DNA of 51,402 bases from Erysipelotrichaceae bacterium. Its GTDB lineage: Bacteria > Bacillota_I > Bacilli_A > Erysipelotrichales > Erysipelotrichaceae. The stretch is from contig JAFRIG010000071.1 of assembly GCA_017432895.1 (NCBI GenBank), forward strand, positions 1 to 51,402. Direction: 5' to 3'. Numbering within the stretch: position 1 is the first letter of the stretch; each line of letters starts with the position of its first letter. The notes below the pieces were generated by a model. It saw only the letters and a list, made by a program, of their open reading frames with translations, was not told the DNA's origin and ran no database searches. Positions 1-7,314 of the stretch are shown one piece after another. A program made the position numbers and the translations under genes.

Positions 1-111
1 ATCAACAACATGATCAAGACAGAGAGAAGACTTGGATACGGCTATCCCGATGATGAATACTTCTTCTTAAGAATCATAGACAGAAGCCATAAGAATGATA
101 ACTACAGCTGA
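1..111 (+). pseudogene. C-terminal end of ISL3-family transposase (cut by window edge)
   Basis: The first 36 codons are open from base 1 and end at TGA 109-111. The peptide has the layout of an ISL3 transposase C-terminus: NNMIKTERR, then GYGYPDDEYFFLRI, matching the family's closing pattern in which an N-x-IK-x-x-(K/R)R segment precedes a GYR/GYG-x-(D/N)-x-x-F/Y motif. Only the tail is visible, so whether the gene is intact upstream cannot be judged. It is followed by a terminator hairpin at 160-190. The family call rests on this short tail alone. Confidence 0.6.
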
Positions 112-159
112 TTACCATACACAAAAGATTTACGAGGACCAAAAATCTCTCAACAAAAA

Positions 160-190
160 AAGGCCATGTTCTGTGACATGGTCTTGTTTT
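160..190 (+). terminator. Intrinsic terminator after the ISL3 transposase
   Basis: A hairpin with arms AAGGCCATGT and ACATGGTCTT (one G-T pair) and a six-base loop is followed by GTTTTG. It lies about 50 bases after the transposase stop on the same strand. Confidence 0.6.
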
Positions 191-209
191 GTGTTTGCTT
201 AACTAAGCT

Positions 210-224
210 GGGTTTAATGAACCC
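210..224. repeat. Short perfect inverted repeat, possible outer end of the ISL3 element
   Basis: GGGTT-TAATG-AACCC is a perfect inverted repeat about 100 bases beyond the transposase stop. This is about where the right end of an ISL3-type element would lie, and ISL3 ends are often G-rich. The other end is outside the window, so neither the terminal repeat nor a target duplication can be confirmed. Confidence 0.25.
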
Positions 225-230
225 GTAATT

Positions 231-305
231 TTACACTTTGTGTTTTGATTTAATATTGGCGGTGAAGGAATAGATGTCTGTATTAAACAGACAATAGCCG
301 TACAT
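231..305 (-). CDS. 24-residue ORF with hairpin-sequestered start, probably a truncated gene
   Basis: ATG at 305-303 runs to TAA at 233-231 and encodes 24 residues beginning MYGYCLFNTD. A strong ribosome binding site (GGAGGAAAG, 318-310) sits eight bases before the ATG. Both the binding site and the ATG lie inside a hairpin (303-334). The ORF runs into the zone next to the ISL3 element, so it may be the 5' end of a longer gene cut by that insertion. I do not recognise the product. Its interest lies in the upstream leader structure (see 303-433). Confidence 0.35.
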   Translation of the reverse strand: MYGYCLFNTDIYSFTANIKSKHKV

Positions 306-385
306 CGGTCTTTCCTCCGTAGGAATATCCGATGTTCTGATCAGTCGGATACCGCTCATCGTCCGCTGATCAACCGGCCGATGAG
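303..385 (-). promoter_or_regulatory. Candidate translation attenuator: alternative hairpins over an RBS and start codon
   Basis: Read on the minus strand, four pairing segments follow the leader ORF in order. CTCATCG (385-379) pairs with CGATGAG (361-355). CATCGG (334-329) pairs with CCGATG (308-303), which contains the start codon of the 24-residue ORF, and an inner GGAA/TTCC helix (325-322 with 315-312) encloses the GGAGG. TATCCGA (351-345) is also perfectly complementary to TCGGATA (332-326), a pairing exclusive with the start-codon hairpin. This is the 1:2/3:4 versus 2:3 layout of ribosome-stalling attenuators such as the erm leaders. The function is inferred from base pairing only. Confidence 0.5.
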
Positions 386-388
386 GGA

Positions 389-418
389 TCAATGAATTTC
401 TTTCAGGATCTCCTTCAT
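389..418 (-). CDS. Nine-residue leader peptide ORF
   Basis: ATG 418-416 to TGA 391-389 encodes MKEILKEIH. An AGGAGG box (433-428) lies nine bases upstream, giving a strong initiation site for so short an ORF. The stop codon lies three bases before the first arm of the hairpin series, so a ribosome paused at its end would cover that arm. An extended -10 (TGCTACTAT, 499-491) lies about 60 bases upstream on the same strand. It is called a leader peptide because of this placement; there is no homology evidence. Confidence 0.45.
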   Translation of the reverse strand: MKEILKEIH

Positions 419-443
419 CTTATAATTCCTCCTAATTCTTCTT

Positions 444-469
444 ATCCGGACCCTCCGGATCTTTTTTCT
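444..469 (+). terminator. Plus-strand intrinsic terminator
   Basis: Perfect arms ATCCGGA (444-450) and TCCGGAT (454-460) with a three-base loop are followed by CTTTTTTCTT. It works only on the plus strand. No plus-strand gene ends here, so it may stop read-through from the ISL3 element. On the minus strand the same hairpin lies in the leader upstream of the nine-residue ORF. Confidence 0.45.
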
Positions 470-490
470 TTACCTTCTCTTTACACCTTC

Positions 491-499
491 ATAGTAGCA
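491..499 (-). promoter_or_regulatory. Candidate extended -10 promoter for the leader transcript
   Basis: On the minus strand TGCTACTAT fits an extended -10 (TGn followed by a TATAAT-like hexamer). No good -35 is visible. It would start an RNA at about 484 that carries the nine-residue leader ORF and the hairpins at 303-385. Confidence 0.3.
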
Positions 500-563
500 G
501 TTTTTATGGAAAAGAAAAGACTGTTATTTTTGGAAAAAATGAGAGATAATAAATATGTTGGGG

Positions 564-590
564 CGATCTTGTAAAGATCGTTTTTTTTAT
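564..590 (+). terminator. Strong plus-strand terminator facing the ABC transporter gene
   Basis: CGATCTT, a GTA loop and AAGATCG are followed by eight T. The T-run exists only in the plus direction and touches the stop codon of the minus-strand ABC gene at 587. It would shield that gene from antisense transcription coming from the insertion-sequence side. Confidence 0.6.
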
Positions 591-3500
591 TCCGTTCGTA
601 AAGCGATGACCGGATCCTGTTTGGCAGCCTTCTTGGAAGGGATAAAGCCGGCGATGATCGTTAAAATGATCGATATCAGGACTAAGGCGATCGCCGCTTC
701 TTTGTTTAAGACGGCATTGACATCGTAGTTGCCGGTAACATTATGGATGATCCGGTTGATGATGGGGATCAAAGCCAAAGTCGTACCCACACCCAGCAGT
801 CCCGACAGCAGACCGATGATGAAGGTCTCGGCGGAGAAGATCGAAGAGACGTTGCGTTTGGAAGCACCCATGGCTCTTAAGATACCGATCTCTTTGGTGC
901 GTTCCAGGACCGAGATCAGGGTGATAACGGCGATCATGATCGAAGAGACGATTAAGGAGATCGAGACGAAGGCGACCAAAACATAAGTTACCACATCGAC
1001 AATGGTCTTGACCGAAGACATCAGGATGCCGGTGATATCGGTATATCTGATCTGATGGTCCTCATCGACGTTTTCGTTGTAGCTGTCCAGGAACTTTAAG
1101 AAGTTCTCTTTGCCATCGAAGTCGGTGAAATAGAAGCTGATGGATGTCGGATCGTCCGTGTCCTGATAGCCTAAGGAGATCAGGTTCTTGGTCGAAGTCT
1201 TTTCATCGGTTCCCGACATCATCGTTTCCATCAGACGGGAGAGTTCATCCTGGTCCATGTTGAAGTTGAAGGCCTTGGCAAAGGCATCGGTATCGACGGT
1301 CATGATCTCCCCGGAGAACAGATCGGAAAGGGAAGTCAGGGATTCAGCTAAAGGAGCCATCATCTGAGCGGTAGCTGTGCCGATCTGACCGGCTATCATC
1401 ATGACGGTAAAGTTGTTTATCATCTCACTGATGACCGCTGCCGTATTGGACAAAGCTGTCTGGTCAGCCAAGGCGGAAGTCAACAGGATAGAGCTTCTTA
1501 ATTGTGTTGTTCCGTCATAGATCGTGTCGCCACCTTCTTCTTTTTCATAGCCGACAGTTTTATTTTCATCGGCGATCTCATTAATAGAAGTATAGTAGTT
1601 TTCAAACATCGATTTGACGCCCTGGGCCAAAGAATCGTATTGAGCGGAGCTGATCATATCCATGATGGCCGATACGTCTACGTCACCCATTTGTGAGATG
1701 TATTCCTGTGAGGAGGCGATGAGGTTCTTGGCGAACTGTTTGTAGGCTGAGCCATTGATGTTTTCTTTGGCTGATCGTAATGCTTCATCATCTAGAAGAA
1801 GTCTTGTAGTCGTTATCGTTTCTTCATCGATCGTTTCGCTTGTTTCGATCAGATTGGCCTCGTCGTATTTATTCACTTCCGACTGCAACATGGAGTTGTT
1901 TACCAGAGTGAAGATACCGGTCAGTAAAGTCTTGTCCGGCGTATTGGCGATCATATCAGCCGCCGTTTGAGCGGAATTCATGATGATCTGCTGCATCTGT
2001 TTTTCATCGACCGTTTCGAACTTGAAAGAGTCTTCATCGATGTTGATCTTAAAGGCGTCCTTCAACATGTCCTCATCGATGCTGACCATGTCGTTGAAAT
2101 CGAGCTCTTCCTTGTTTTCTTCGTTGACTTCATCGAAGCGTTTGCCCGAAAAGACATCGACATCTCTGTTGGCCAATTGTTTGGCGACGATCGCGGTCTT
2201 TGAAGCCTCATCGATGACGTGTTGAACGAGAGCTTTGGTGTAGGCTACACCGGGTGAGAGAACCATGGTGGAATTATTGTCCTTGGCACAAACGATGCCG
2301 ACGATCTTGAGTTTAAGGGAACGGCTGTAGAGATCGCGCATGTAGGCATCATCCGAAGACATGTCTTCATAGATGCCGTATTTGACATTGTATTTATAGA
2401 TGTCACTGGCATCAATCAGACGCAGATCGATGGCCATCAGTTCAGTGTAGGTGTATTCTTTCGTTTGATTCTTGACGCCAGCTTCTTCCCCAGCCATGAC
2501 ATTGTTTATGATGGTACGCAGTTCATTGGTATCCCTGAGACCCAAAGAATAGACTAAGAGGTCGGAGATGGAATTGGGTTCGGAGAGGACCAGGATCATC
2601 TCGTCGTAATTTTGAGGCCATCTGCCGGCTAAGACTTCATACTGATCCATGTAGGAATCCAGATCGTCGTTCATTTCCGAGAAGATCGAAGATCCGCCCA
2701 TTGAGAAGGACGACATGAAGGAAGTGGCTTGCGAGGAATACATCGTCGACATGAGCGAACTGGGGTTGATCTTGGCGATGTTATTGGCGGCGTCGATCGT
2801 GTAGATCAAAGGATTTACTGAATAGGAATAATTGATATAGGAGACGTCGTTTTTATAGTCGTCGTAGTGTTCTTCAAGGTATTTCTTGAAAGATTTGAGA
2901 TCATTGGAGCCGATCGAGGAGAACATCGTGGTCAGATAAGCTCTTTCTCTGACGCGATCGCCTTCACTCTGATTTTCCTGACGGTCGGAGACCATGGTCA
3001 AAATCGCGGATGTCGCATCGGCGGTCTCGGAAGTGATGGTCAAAGGATAGGAAGACAGGGTATCTTCCTGGATCTTATCGATGTAGTTTTGAAAGCCGGT
3101 CGAAAGGGCCAGGATCAGGGCAATGCCGATGATGCCGATGGAGCCGGCGAAGGCCGTCAGGATGGTTCTTCCTTTCTTGGTCAAAAGATTGTTGAAGGAA
3201 AGGGAAAGGGCCGTCAGATAGGACATGTGGGCCTTGCGGACTTTCGGGGCCTTGTCGAGAAGTTCCAGGTCTTCATTTAAAAAAGGATCGGAGTCGGAGA
3301 TGATCTTGCCGTCTTTGAGGTTGACGATCCTGGTGGCATACTCGTTGGCCAGTTCGGGGTTATGGGTGACCATGACGACTAAACGGTCTTTGGCGACCTG
3401 TTTGAGCAGTTCCATGACCTGCAATGAAGTCTTGGAGTCAAGGGCGCCGGTAGGTTCATCAGCCAACAGGATGTCGGGATCGTTGACTAGAGCTCTGGCG

Positions 3501-3955
3501 ATCGCGACTCTTTGCATCTGACCACCGGACATTTGATTGGGTCTTTTGTGAGCCTGTTCCTTGAGACCGACCTGATCCAAAGCTTCAAGAGCTCTCTGTC
3601 TTCTTTCTTTGCGGCTGATGCCGCCGATCGTCAAAGCGAGTTCGACATTGGAAAGCACGCTTTGATGGGGGATCAGGTTGTATGATTGAAAGACGAAACC
3701 GATGGTATGGTTGCGATAGGTGTCCCAGTCGCGGTCTTTATAGTTCCTGGTGGAGACGTTATTGATGATGAGATCGCCTGAATCATATCTGTCTAAACCG
3801 CCGATGATATTCAAAAGGGTGGTCTTGCCGGAACCCGAAGGTCCTAAAACGGCGACGAATTCATTGTCACGCAGGTCCAGGGAAACATCGTCGAGGGCTT
3901 GCTGGATCAGATCGCCGGTCTTATAGGTCTTGCAGATATTCTTGAGGCTGAGCAT
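587..3955 (-). CDS. Fused ABC transporter, ATP-binding domain plus FtsX-type permease (MacB-like)
   Basis: The 1122-residue protein starts with a complete LolD/MacB-type ATPase: Walker A GPSGSGKT at 38-45, signature MSGGQ at 142-146 and Walker B ILLADEP at about 162-168. A first membrane segment follows at about 265-290, then a long extracytoplasmic region of roughly 700 residues, then three membrane segments near the C-terminus with the FtsX-typical stretch KEIGILRAMGASKRNV. One gene thus carries what is usually split into ATPase and permease. The family mostly mediates export or mechanotransmission across the envelope; the substrate cannot be told. It stands alone, divergent from the mnmG group. 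An extended -10 ends six bases before the ATG and there is no ribosome binding site, so the mRNA is probably leaderless. Confidence 0.9.
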   Translation of the reverse strand: MLSLKNICKTYKTGDLIQQALDDVSLDLRDNEFVAVLGPSGSGKTTLLNIIGGLDRYDSGDLIINNVSTRNYKDRDWDTYRNHTIGFVFQSYNLIPHQSVLSNVELALTIGGISRKERRQRALEALDQVGLKEQAHKRPNQMSGGQMQRVAIARALVNDPDILLADEPTGALDSKTSLQVMELLKQVAKDRLVVMVTHNPELANEYATRIVNLKDGKIISDSDPFLNEDLELLDKAPKVRKAHMSYLTALSLSFNNLLTKKGRTILTAFAGSIGIIGIALILALSTGFQNYIDKIQEDTLSSYPLTITSETADATSAILTMVSDRQENQSEGDRVRERAYLTTMFSSIGSNDLKSFKKYLEEHYDDYKNDVSYINYSYSVNPLIYTIDAANNIAKINPSSLMSTMYSSQATSFMSSFSMGGSSIFSEMNDDLDSYMDQYEVLAGRWPQNYDEMILVLSEPNSISDLLVYSLGLRDTNELRTIINNVMAGEEAGVKNQTKEYTYTELMAIDLRLIDASDIYKYNVKYGIYEDMSSDDAYMRDLYSRSLKLKIVGIVCAKDNNSTMVLSPGVAYTKALVQHVIDEASKTAIVAKQLANRDVDVFSGKRFDEVNEENKEELDFNDMVSIDEDMLKDAFKINIDEDSFKFETVDEKQMQQIIMNSAQTAADMIANTPDKTLLTGIFTLVNNSMLQSEVNKYDEANLIETSETIDEETITTTRLLLDDEALRSAKENINGSAYKQFAKNLIASSQEYISQMGDVDVSAIMDMISSAQYDSLAQGVKSMFENYYTSINEIADENKTVGYEKEEGGDTIYDGTTQLRSSILLTSALADQTALSNTAAVISEMINNFTVMMIAGQIGTATAQMMAPLAESLTSLSDLFSGEIMTVDTDAFAKAFNFNMDQDELSRLMETMMSGTDEKTSTKNLISLGYQDTDDPTSISFYFTDFDGKENFLKFLDSYNENVDEDHQIRYTDITGILMSSVKTIVDVVTYVLVAFVSISLIVSSIMIAVITLISVLERTKEIGILRAMGASKRNVSSIFSAETFIIGLLSGLLGVGTTLALIPIINRIIHNVTGNYDVNAVLNKEAAIALVLISIILTIIAGFIPSKKAAKQDPVIALRTE

Positions 3956-3961
3956 AAATTG

Positions 3962-3970
3962 ATTTTAGCA
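3962..3970 (-). promoter_or_regulatory. Extended -10 promoter of the ABC transporter gene
   Basis: TGCTAAAAT on the minus strand ends six bases before the ATG at 3955, placing the expected transcription start on or next to the A of the start codon. No AGGAG-like box is present between them. Confidence 0.5.
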
Positions 3971-4031
3971 TTAAAAACTGTTCGTTTACACATACTATGC
4001 CTTAGCTGGCACTTAAATATCAGTCCAAAAA

Positions 4032-4040
4032 TGATAGAAT
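4032..4040 (+). promoter_or_regulatory. Extended -10 promoter of the Hpt-like protein/mnmG operon
   Basis: TGATAGAAT fits TGn plus a -10 hexamer and ends nine bases before the ATG at 4050. The predicted 5' untranslated region is therefore only a few bases and contains no ribosome binding site. Confidence 0.45.
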
Positions 4041-4049
4041 AAATAGCGT

Positions 4050-4385
4050 ATGAAAAACAAATATGCGAGCTGCGGATTGAACTACGATATCATCGCCGAA
4101 AAGTATCCCGATCTGATGGAATATGAGGAGATCGTCAATGCCTATCTGGCGGATGAGTTCTTTGTGCAGCTGGAACAGATGCTGCAAGAGGAAGACTACG
4201 GCATGGCCAAGGATGCGACCAAGGGTCTCTATATCCTGGCCAGCGAACTGTGTCTCTTCCCGTTATATGAAAGACTTCTGGAGATCTATGAGGATCTGGA
4301 ATACGAGACCTATAAGGATCTCATGTTGCATTATCAGGATCTGAAAGACTGTCATCTAAAGATCAGGGGTATCTTCAATGCGTGA
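4050..4385 (+). CDS. Small helical protein resembling an Hpt domain without the phosphoacceptor histidine
   Basis: A 111-residue, all-helical, acidic protein. The segment KDATKGLYILASELCLFPLYERLLEI follows the core pattern of histidine phosphotransfer domains (AH-x-LKG, hydrophobic, then G/C-x-x-x-L), but aspartate stands where the phosphorylated histidine should be. It cannot be a normal phosphotransfer protein; a degenerate Hpt fold used for protein binding is one reading, and an unrelated helical bundle is the other. Its last eight bases overlap the start of mnmG in another frame, so the two are translationally coupled. No ribosome binding site precedes the ATG. The Hpt assignment is by eye and tentative. 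Confidence 0.65.
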   Translation: MKNKYASCGLNYDIIAEKYPDLMEYEEIVNAYLADEFFVQLEQMLQEEDYGMAKDATKGLYILASELCLFPLYERLLEIYEDLEYETYKDLMLHYQDLKDCHLKIRGIFNA

Positions 4386-6240
4386 CTGCGTCGTTGTCGG
4401 AGCCGGTCATGCGGGTGTCGAAGCGGCGATGGCCATGGCTCATGCCGGAAAGGATACCGTTTTAGTTACGATCAAACTTGAACATATCGCCAAGATGCCC
4501 TGCAATCCTTCGATCGGCGGACCGGCCAAAGGCGTAGTAGTCAGAGAGATCGATGCCTTGGGTGGCGTGATGCCAAAGATCGCAGACAAGACGGCTTTGC
4601 AGTTCAAGATGCTCAATACCACCAAGGGTCCCGGTGTCTGGAACATGCGGGTCCAGTCGGATAAGCTGGAGTATTCAAAGACGATGGCTGAGTTATGCAT
4701 GCATACCGATCATCTGGAAGTGATCGAAGATATCGTCGATGAGATCATCTGTGAAGATAGGAAGTTCAAAGCCGTCAGGCTTAGAAATAATGGGATCATT
4801 GAGGCTAAAGCCTGCATCATGACGACGGGTACCTATATGGATTCCACGGTCATGATCTCGGCCGATACCAGATCGGAAGGTCCCGATGGGGATAAGACGA
4901 CCAAGGATCTTTCGGAATCTTTAAGAAAGCTCGGTTTGCGACTTTTCAGACTCAAGACGGGTACACCGCAAAGAGTTCTGACTTCTTCGATCGATTTTTC
5001 CAAGACGAAACTGGAACCGGGTGCTTCAGAATTCCTGCATTTTTCGTCCGAAACTAAAGAAGATGAAGTAAGACCCGTCAGTGAACAGATACCCTGTTAT
5101 CTGACTTATACGACCCCGGAGACTTTAGAGATAATCAGAGAGAATCTGAATAAATCTTCGATGTATTCGGGCGTGGTCAAGGGTGTCGGCCCCCGCTATT
5201 GTCCTTCGATCGAAGACAAGGTGGTGCGTTTTGCGGACAAGGAGCGACATCAGCTCTTTCTGGAACCGGAATCACTCTCATTGAATACGACCTACATCCA
5301 GGGCTTTTCCACTTCGATGCCTAGAGATGTTCAAGAGAAGATGGTCCATTCTTTGATCGGTTTGGAAAATGCGAAGATCGTCAAATACGCCTATGCGATC
5401 GAATATGATGCGATCGATCCCTTGCAGGTAAAGCCTTCGCTTGAACTGAAGCAGATCGAAAACCTGTTTATCGGCGGCCAGATCCTGGGCACTTCCGGTT
5501 ATGAGGAGGCAGCGGGTCTGGGTCTGATGGCGGGTATCAATGCCAGAAGAAAACTCGATGGACTGGAACCTTTGATCCTAAAAAGAGATGAGTCCTATAT
5601 CGGGGTCATGATCGACGATCTGGTGACCAAGGGTACCAATGAACCTTACCGTCTGCTTACCTCGAGAGCGGAATATAGATTGCTGCTTAGACACGACAAT
5701 GCCGATCAGCGGCTGATCGAATATGGTCATGACAATCATCTGATCAGCGACGAAAGATACAAACGCTATCTTGATAAAATGTCTAAGATAAATGAGCTTA
5801 AAGCTTTCCTGCAGGAAAATAAGATCGACAAGGACAGCGGTGTCAATGAATATCTGAATTCCTTAGGTTTTGAAAATGAAGAAGGTTCTCACAATAGCTA
5901 TGATCTTTTGAAAAGGCCGGGCGTGGAACTTTCAAAGCTGCTGGATCTGATGGGTGTGGAATACGACAAAGAGATCGCCAGGCAGGTGGAGATCGAGGTC
6001 AAGTATGAGGGCTATATTCTCAAGGCCCGCAAGGAGGCTGATCGGATGGCGAAGATGGACAACATCCGCTTGCCGGAAGATATCGATTATCTTCATGTGG
6101 ACAATCTGGCTTTGGAAGCCAGGGCAAAACTCGATAAGATCAGACCCGCTTCCTTAGGCCAGGCCTCCCGGATTTCGGGTATCAATCCCAGTGACATCCA
6201 GGTTTTGGCGATCTATCTGAAACAAAGAAAGGGGCAATAA
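4378..6240 (+). CDS. mnmG: tRNA uridine-5-carboxymethylaminomethyl(34) synthesis enzyme MnmG (GidA)
   Basis: The 620-residue FAD protein acts with MnmE to modify the wobble uridine of several tRNAs in the cytoplasm. The dinucleotide-binding motif VVGAGHAGVEAA starts at residue 6. Family stretches visible include KMPCNPSIGGPAKG, NTTKGPGVW, RLKTGTP, ILGTSGYEEAAGLGLMAG and the C-terminal RLPEDIDY...LGQASRISGI. Length is normal for the family (about 620-630). It overlaps the preceding small gene by eight bases and is followed one base later by a small membrane protein. The usual partners mnmE and rsmG are not adjacent: rsmG is at 30010, and mnmE is not in the window. Confidence 0.98.
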   Translation: MRDCVVVGAGHAGVEAAMAMAHAGKDTVLVTIKLEHIAKMPCNPSIGGPAKGVVVREIDALGGVMPKIADKTALQFKMLNTTKGPGVWNMRVQSDKLEYSKTMAELCMHTDHLEVIEDIVDEIICEDRKFKAVRLRNNGIIEAKACIMTTGTYMDSTVMISADTRSEGPDGDKTTKDLSESLRKLGLRLFRLKTGTPQRVLTSSIDFSKTKLEPGASEFLHFSSETKEDEVRPVSEQIPCYLTYTTPETLEIIRENLNKSSMYSGVVKGVGPRYCPSIEDKVVRFADKERHQLFLEPESLSLNTTYIQGFSTSMPRDVQEKMVHSLIGLENAKIVKYAYAIEYDAIDPLQVKPSLELKQIENLFIGGQILGTSGYEEAAGLGLMAGINARRKLDGLEPLILKRDESYIGVMIDDLVTKGTNEPYRLLTSRAEYRLLLRHDNADQRLIEYGHDNHLISDERYKRYLDKMSKINELKAFLQENKIDKDSGVNEYLNSLGFENEEGSHNSYDLLKRPGVELSKLLDLMGVEYDKEIARQVEIEVKYEGYILKARKEADRMAKMDNIRLPEDIDYLHVDNLALEARAKLDKIRPASLGQASRISGINPSDIQVLAIYLKQRKGQ

Positions 6241-6241
6241 G

Positions 6242-6478
6242 ATGGCGACATTAAGCATGATTATCGGTACGGTCACGCTGGTTTTTACGACTCTGATCTT
6301 TGAATACTCCCATATCTGGTTTATCCTGGATATCATCGGTATCGTCTTAGGCTATGTCAGCTATAAAAGAGGTGATAAGAACGGCAAGGCCGGGATGATC
6401 CTGTGTGCCATTGCGGCTGTCTTATCTTTAGGTATGGTAGCCATCATCTACTTTTTTCAGAAACAGATGGCAAATTGA
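6242..6478 (+). CDS. Small DUF4190-like membrane protein
   Basis: This 78-residue protein has three hydrophobic stretches (about 2-20, 25-42 and 52-72). A short SYKRGDKNGKAG loop between the second and third is the layout of DUF4190-type proteins, whose glycine-rich membrane hairpins flank a KRG/KKG turn. An AAAGGGG box lies seven bases before the ATG, inside the end of mnmG, so it is probably translated from the same mRNA. The function of the family is unknown. Confidence 0.75.
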   Translation: MATLSMIIGTVTLVFTTLIFEYSHIWFILDIIGIVLGYVSYKRGDKNGKAGMILCAIAAVLSLGMVAIIYFFQKQMAN

Positions 6479-6506
6479 TATATCATAAAATCAGGAGGTT
6501 ATTATT

Positions 6507-7217
6507 ATGCGTTATGAAATTATCGGTGGCTCTTTTCCGGCCGTCAATGTGATACTCGATGCAGGCGAGACTGTCGTTACTCAATCCGGGGCGATGGCCT
6601 GGTGCGATTCTTCGATCGAGATGTCGACTAATGCGGAGGGTGGTCTGCTTAAGTCTATCGGCAGGATGTTCTCCGGTGCCAGTCTGATGTTTGTCAGACA
6701 TACGGCGGTGGAAGATGATTCCCGCATCACTTTCTCAGCTGCTTTCCCGGGTTCCATCAAGGAATTCAAGGTCGATGCCGATCATGAATACTTCGCTCAG
6801 AAATCGGCTTTCTTAGTTGCGGAAGAGGGCGTCAATGTCGATGCCACCGTCAATAAGAACTTTTGGGCCGGTCTTTTAGGCGGCGAAGGTTTCATCCTGC
6901 AGAAGTTTACGGGTGAAGGAACGATGCTGGCGGAGATCGATGGTTCATTAGTGGAGATCGAACTGGCGGAAGGTGAACAGGTCAAGGTCGAAACAGGCCA
7001 CGTAGCCTTATTCGAATCGACTTGCCAATACGATGTGGAATCGGTTTCCGGTTTCAAGAACATCTTCTTTGGCGGACAGGGTCTGTTCTTAACGACGCTT
7101 ACCGGTCCGGGCAAGGTCTGGTTGCAGACGCTGACGGCACAGGATATGGCACAGAAGCTCATTCCTTATATGCCGACATCATCCAGTGTGAACGTCTCAT
7201 CGTCTTCATCGAATTAG
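6507..7217 (+). CDS. AIM24/TIGR00266 family protein
   Basis: A 236-residue, beta-rich, glycine-rich protein. It opens MRYEIIGGSFPAVNVILDAG and continues through ETVVTQSGAMAW, GEGFILQKFTGEG and GQGLFLTTLTGPG, which are the recurring double-stranded beta-helix segments of the bacterial TIGR00266/AIM24 family. The C-terminus is a serine-rich tail (from about residue 222). AGGAGG lies eight bases before the ATG. The bacterial members have no agreed biochemical role; the mitochondrial namesake affects inner-membrane organisation. It sits 28 bases after the small membrane protein and ends at a strong terminator, so it is probably the last gene of the mnmG operon. Confidence 0.9.
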   Translation: MRYEIIGGSFPAVNVILDAGETVVTQSGAMAWCDSSIEMSTNAEGGLLKSIGRMFSGASLMFVRHTAVEDDSRITFSAAFPGSIKEFKVDADHEYFAQKSAFLVAEEGVNVDATVNKNFWAGLLGGEGFILQKFTGEGTMLAEIDGSLVEIELAEGEQVKVETGHVALFESTCQYDVESVSGFKNIFFGGQGLFLTTLTGPGKVWLQTLTAQDMAQKLIPYMPTSSSVNVSSSSSN

Positions 7218-7231
7218 GATATATGTACAAG

Positions 7232-7264
7232 AAAAACGGAAGTTTAGTTCAGCTTCCGTTTTTG
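7232..7264 (+). terminator. Terminator of the mnmG-AIM24 operon
   Basis: An 11-bp stem AAAAACGGAAG/CTTCCGTTTTT with a ten-base loop includes the T-run in its 3' arm. It starts 14 bases after the AIM24 stop. Confidence 0.8.
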
Positions 7265-7280
7265 TATGCTTTGGCAAAAT

Positions 7281-7309
7281 AAAAGCAGGGATGATTCCCT
7301 GCATTTTTT
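7281..7309. terminator. Bidirectional terminator after the CW_7 repeat gene
   Basis: GCAGGGA/TCCCTGC with a four-base loop is followed by ATTTTTT on the plus strand and by TTTTATTTT on the minus strand. It lies six bases past the stop of the minus-strand gene at 7315 and also backs up the plus-strand terminator at 7232. Confidence 0.75.
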
Positions 7310-7314
7310 GAAGT

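Noticed and set aside
392..574. Plus-strand ORF of 60 codons with a GAGGG box
   Set aside because: It runs through a perfect terminator hairpin at 444-469, is antisense to the better-supported leader ORF and ends inside another terminator; composition is not gene-like.
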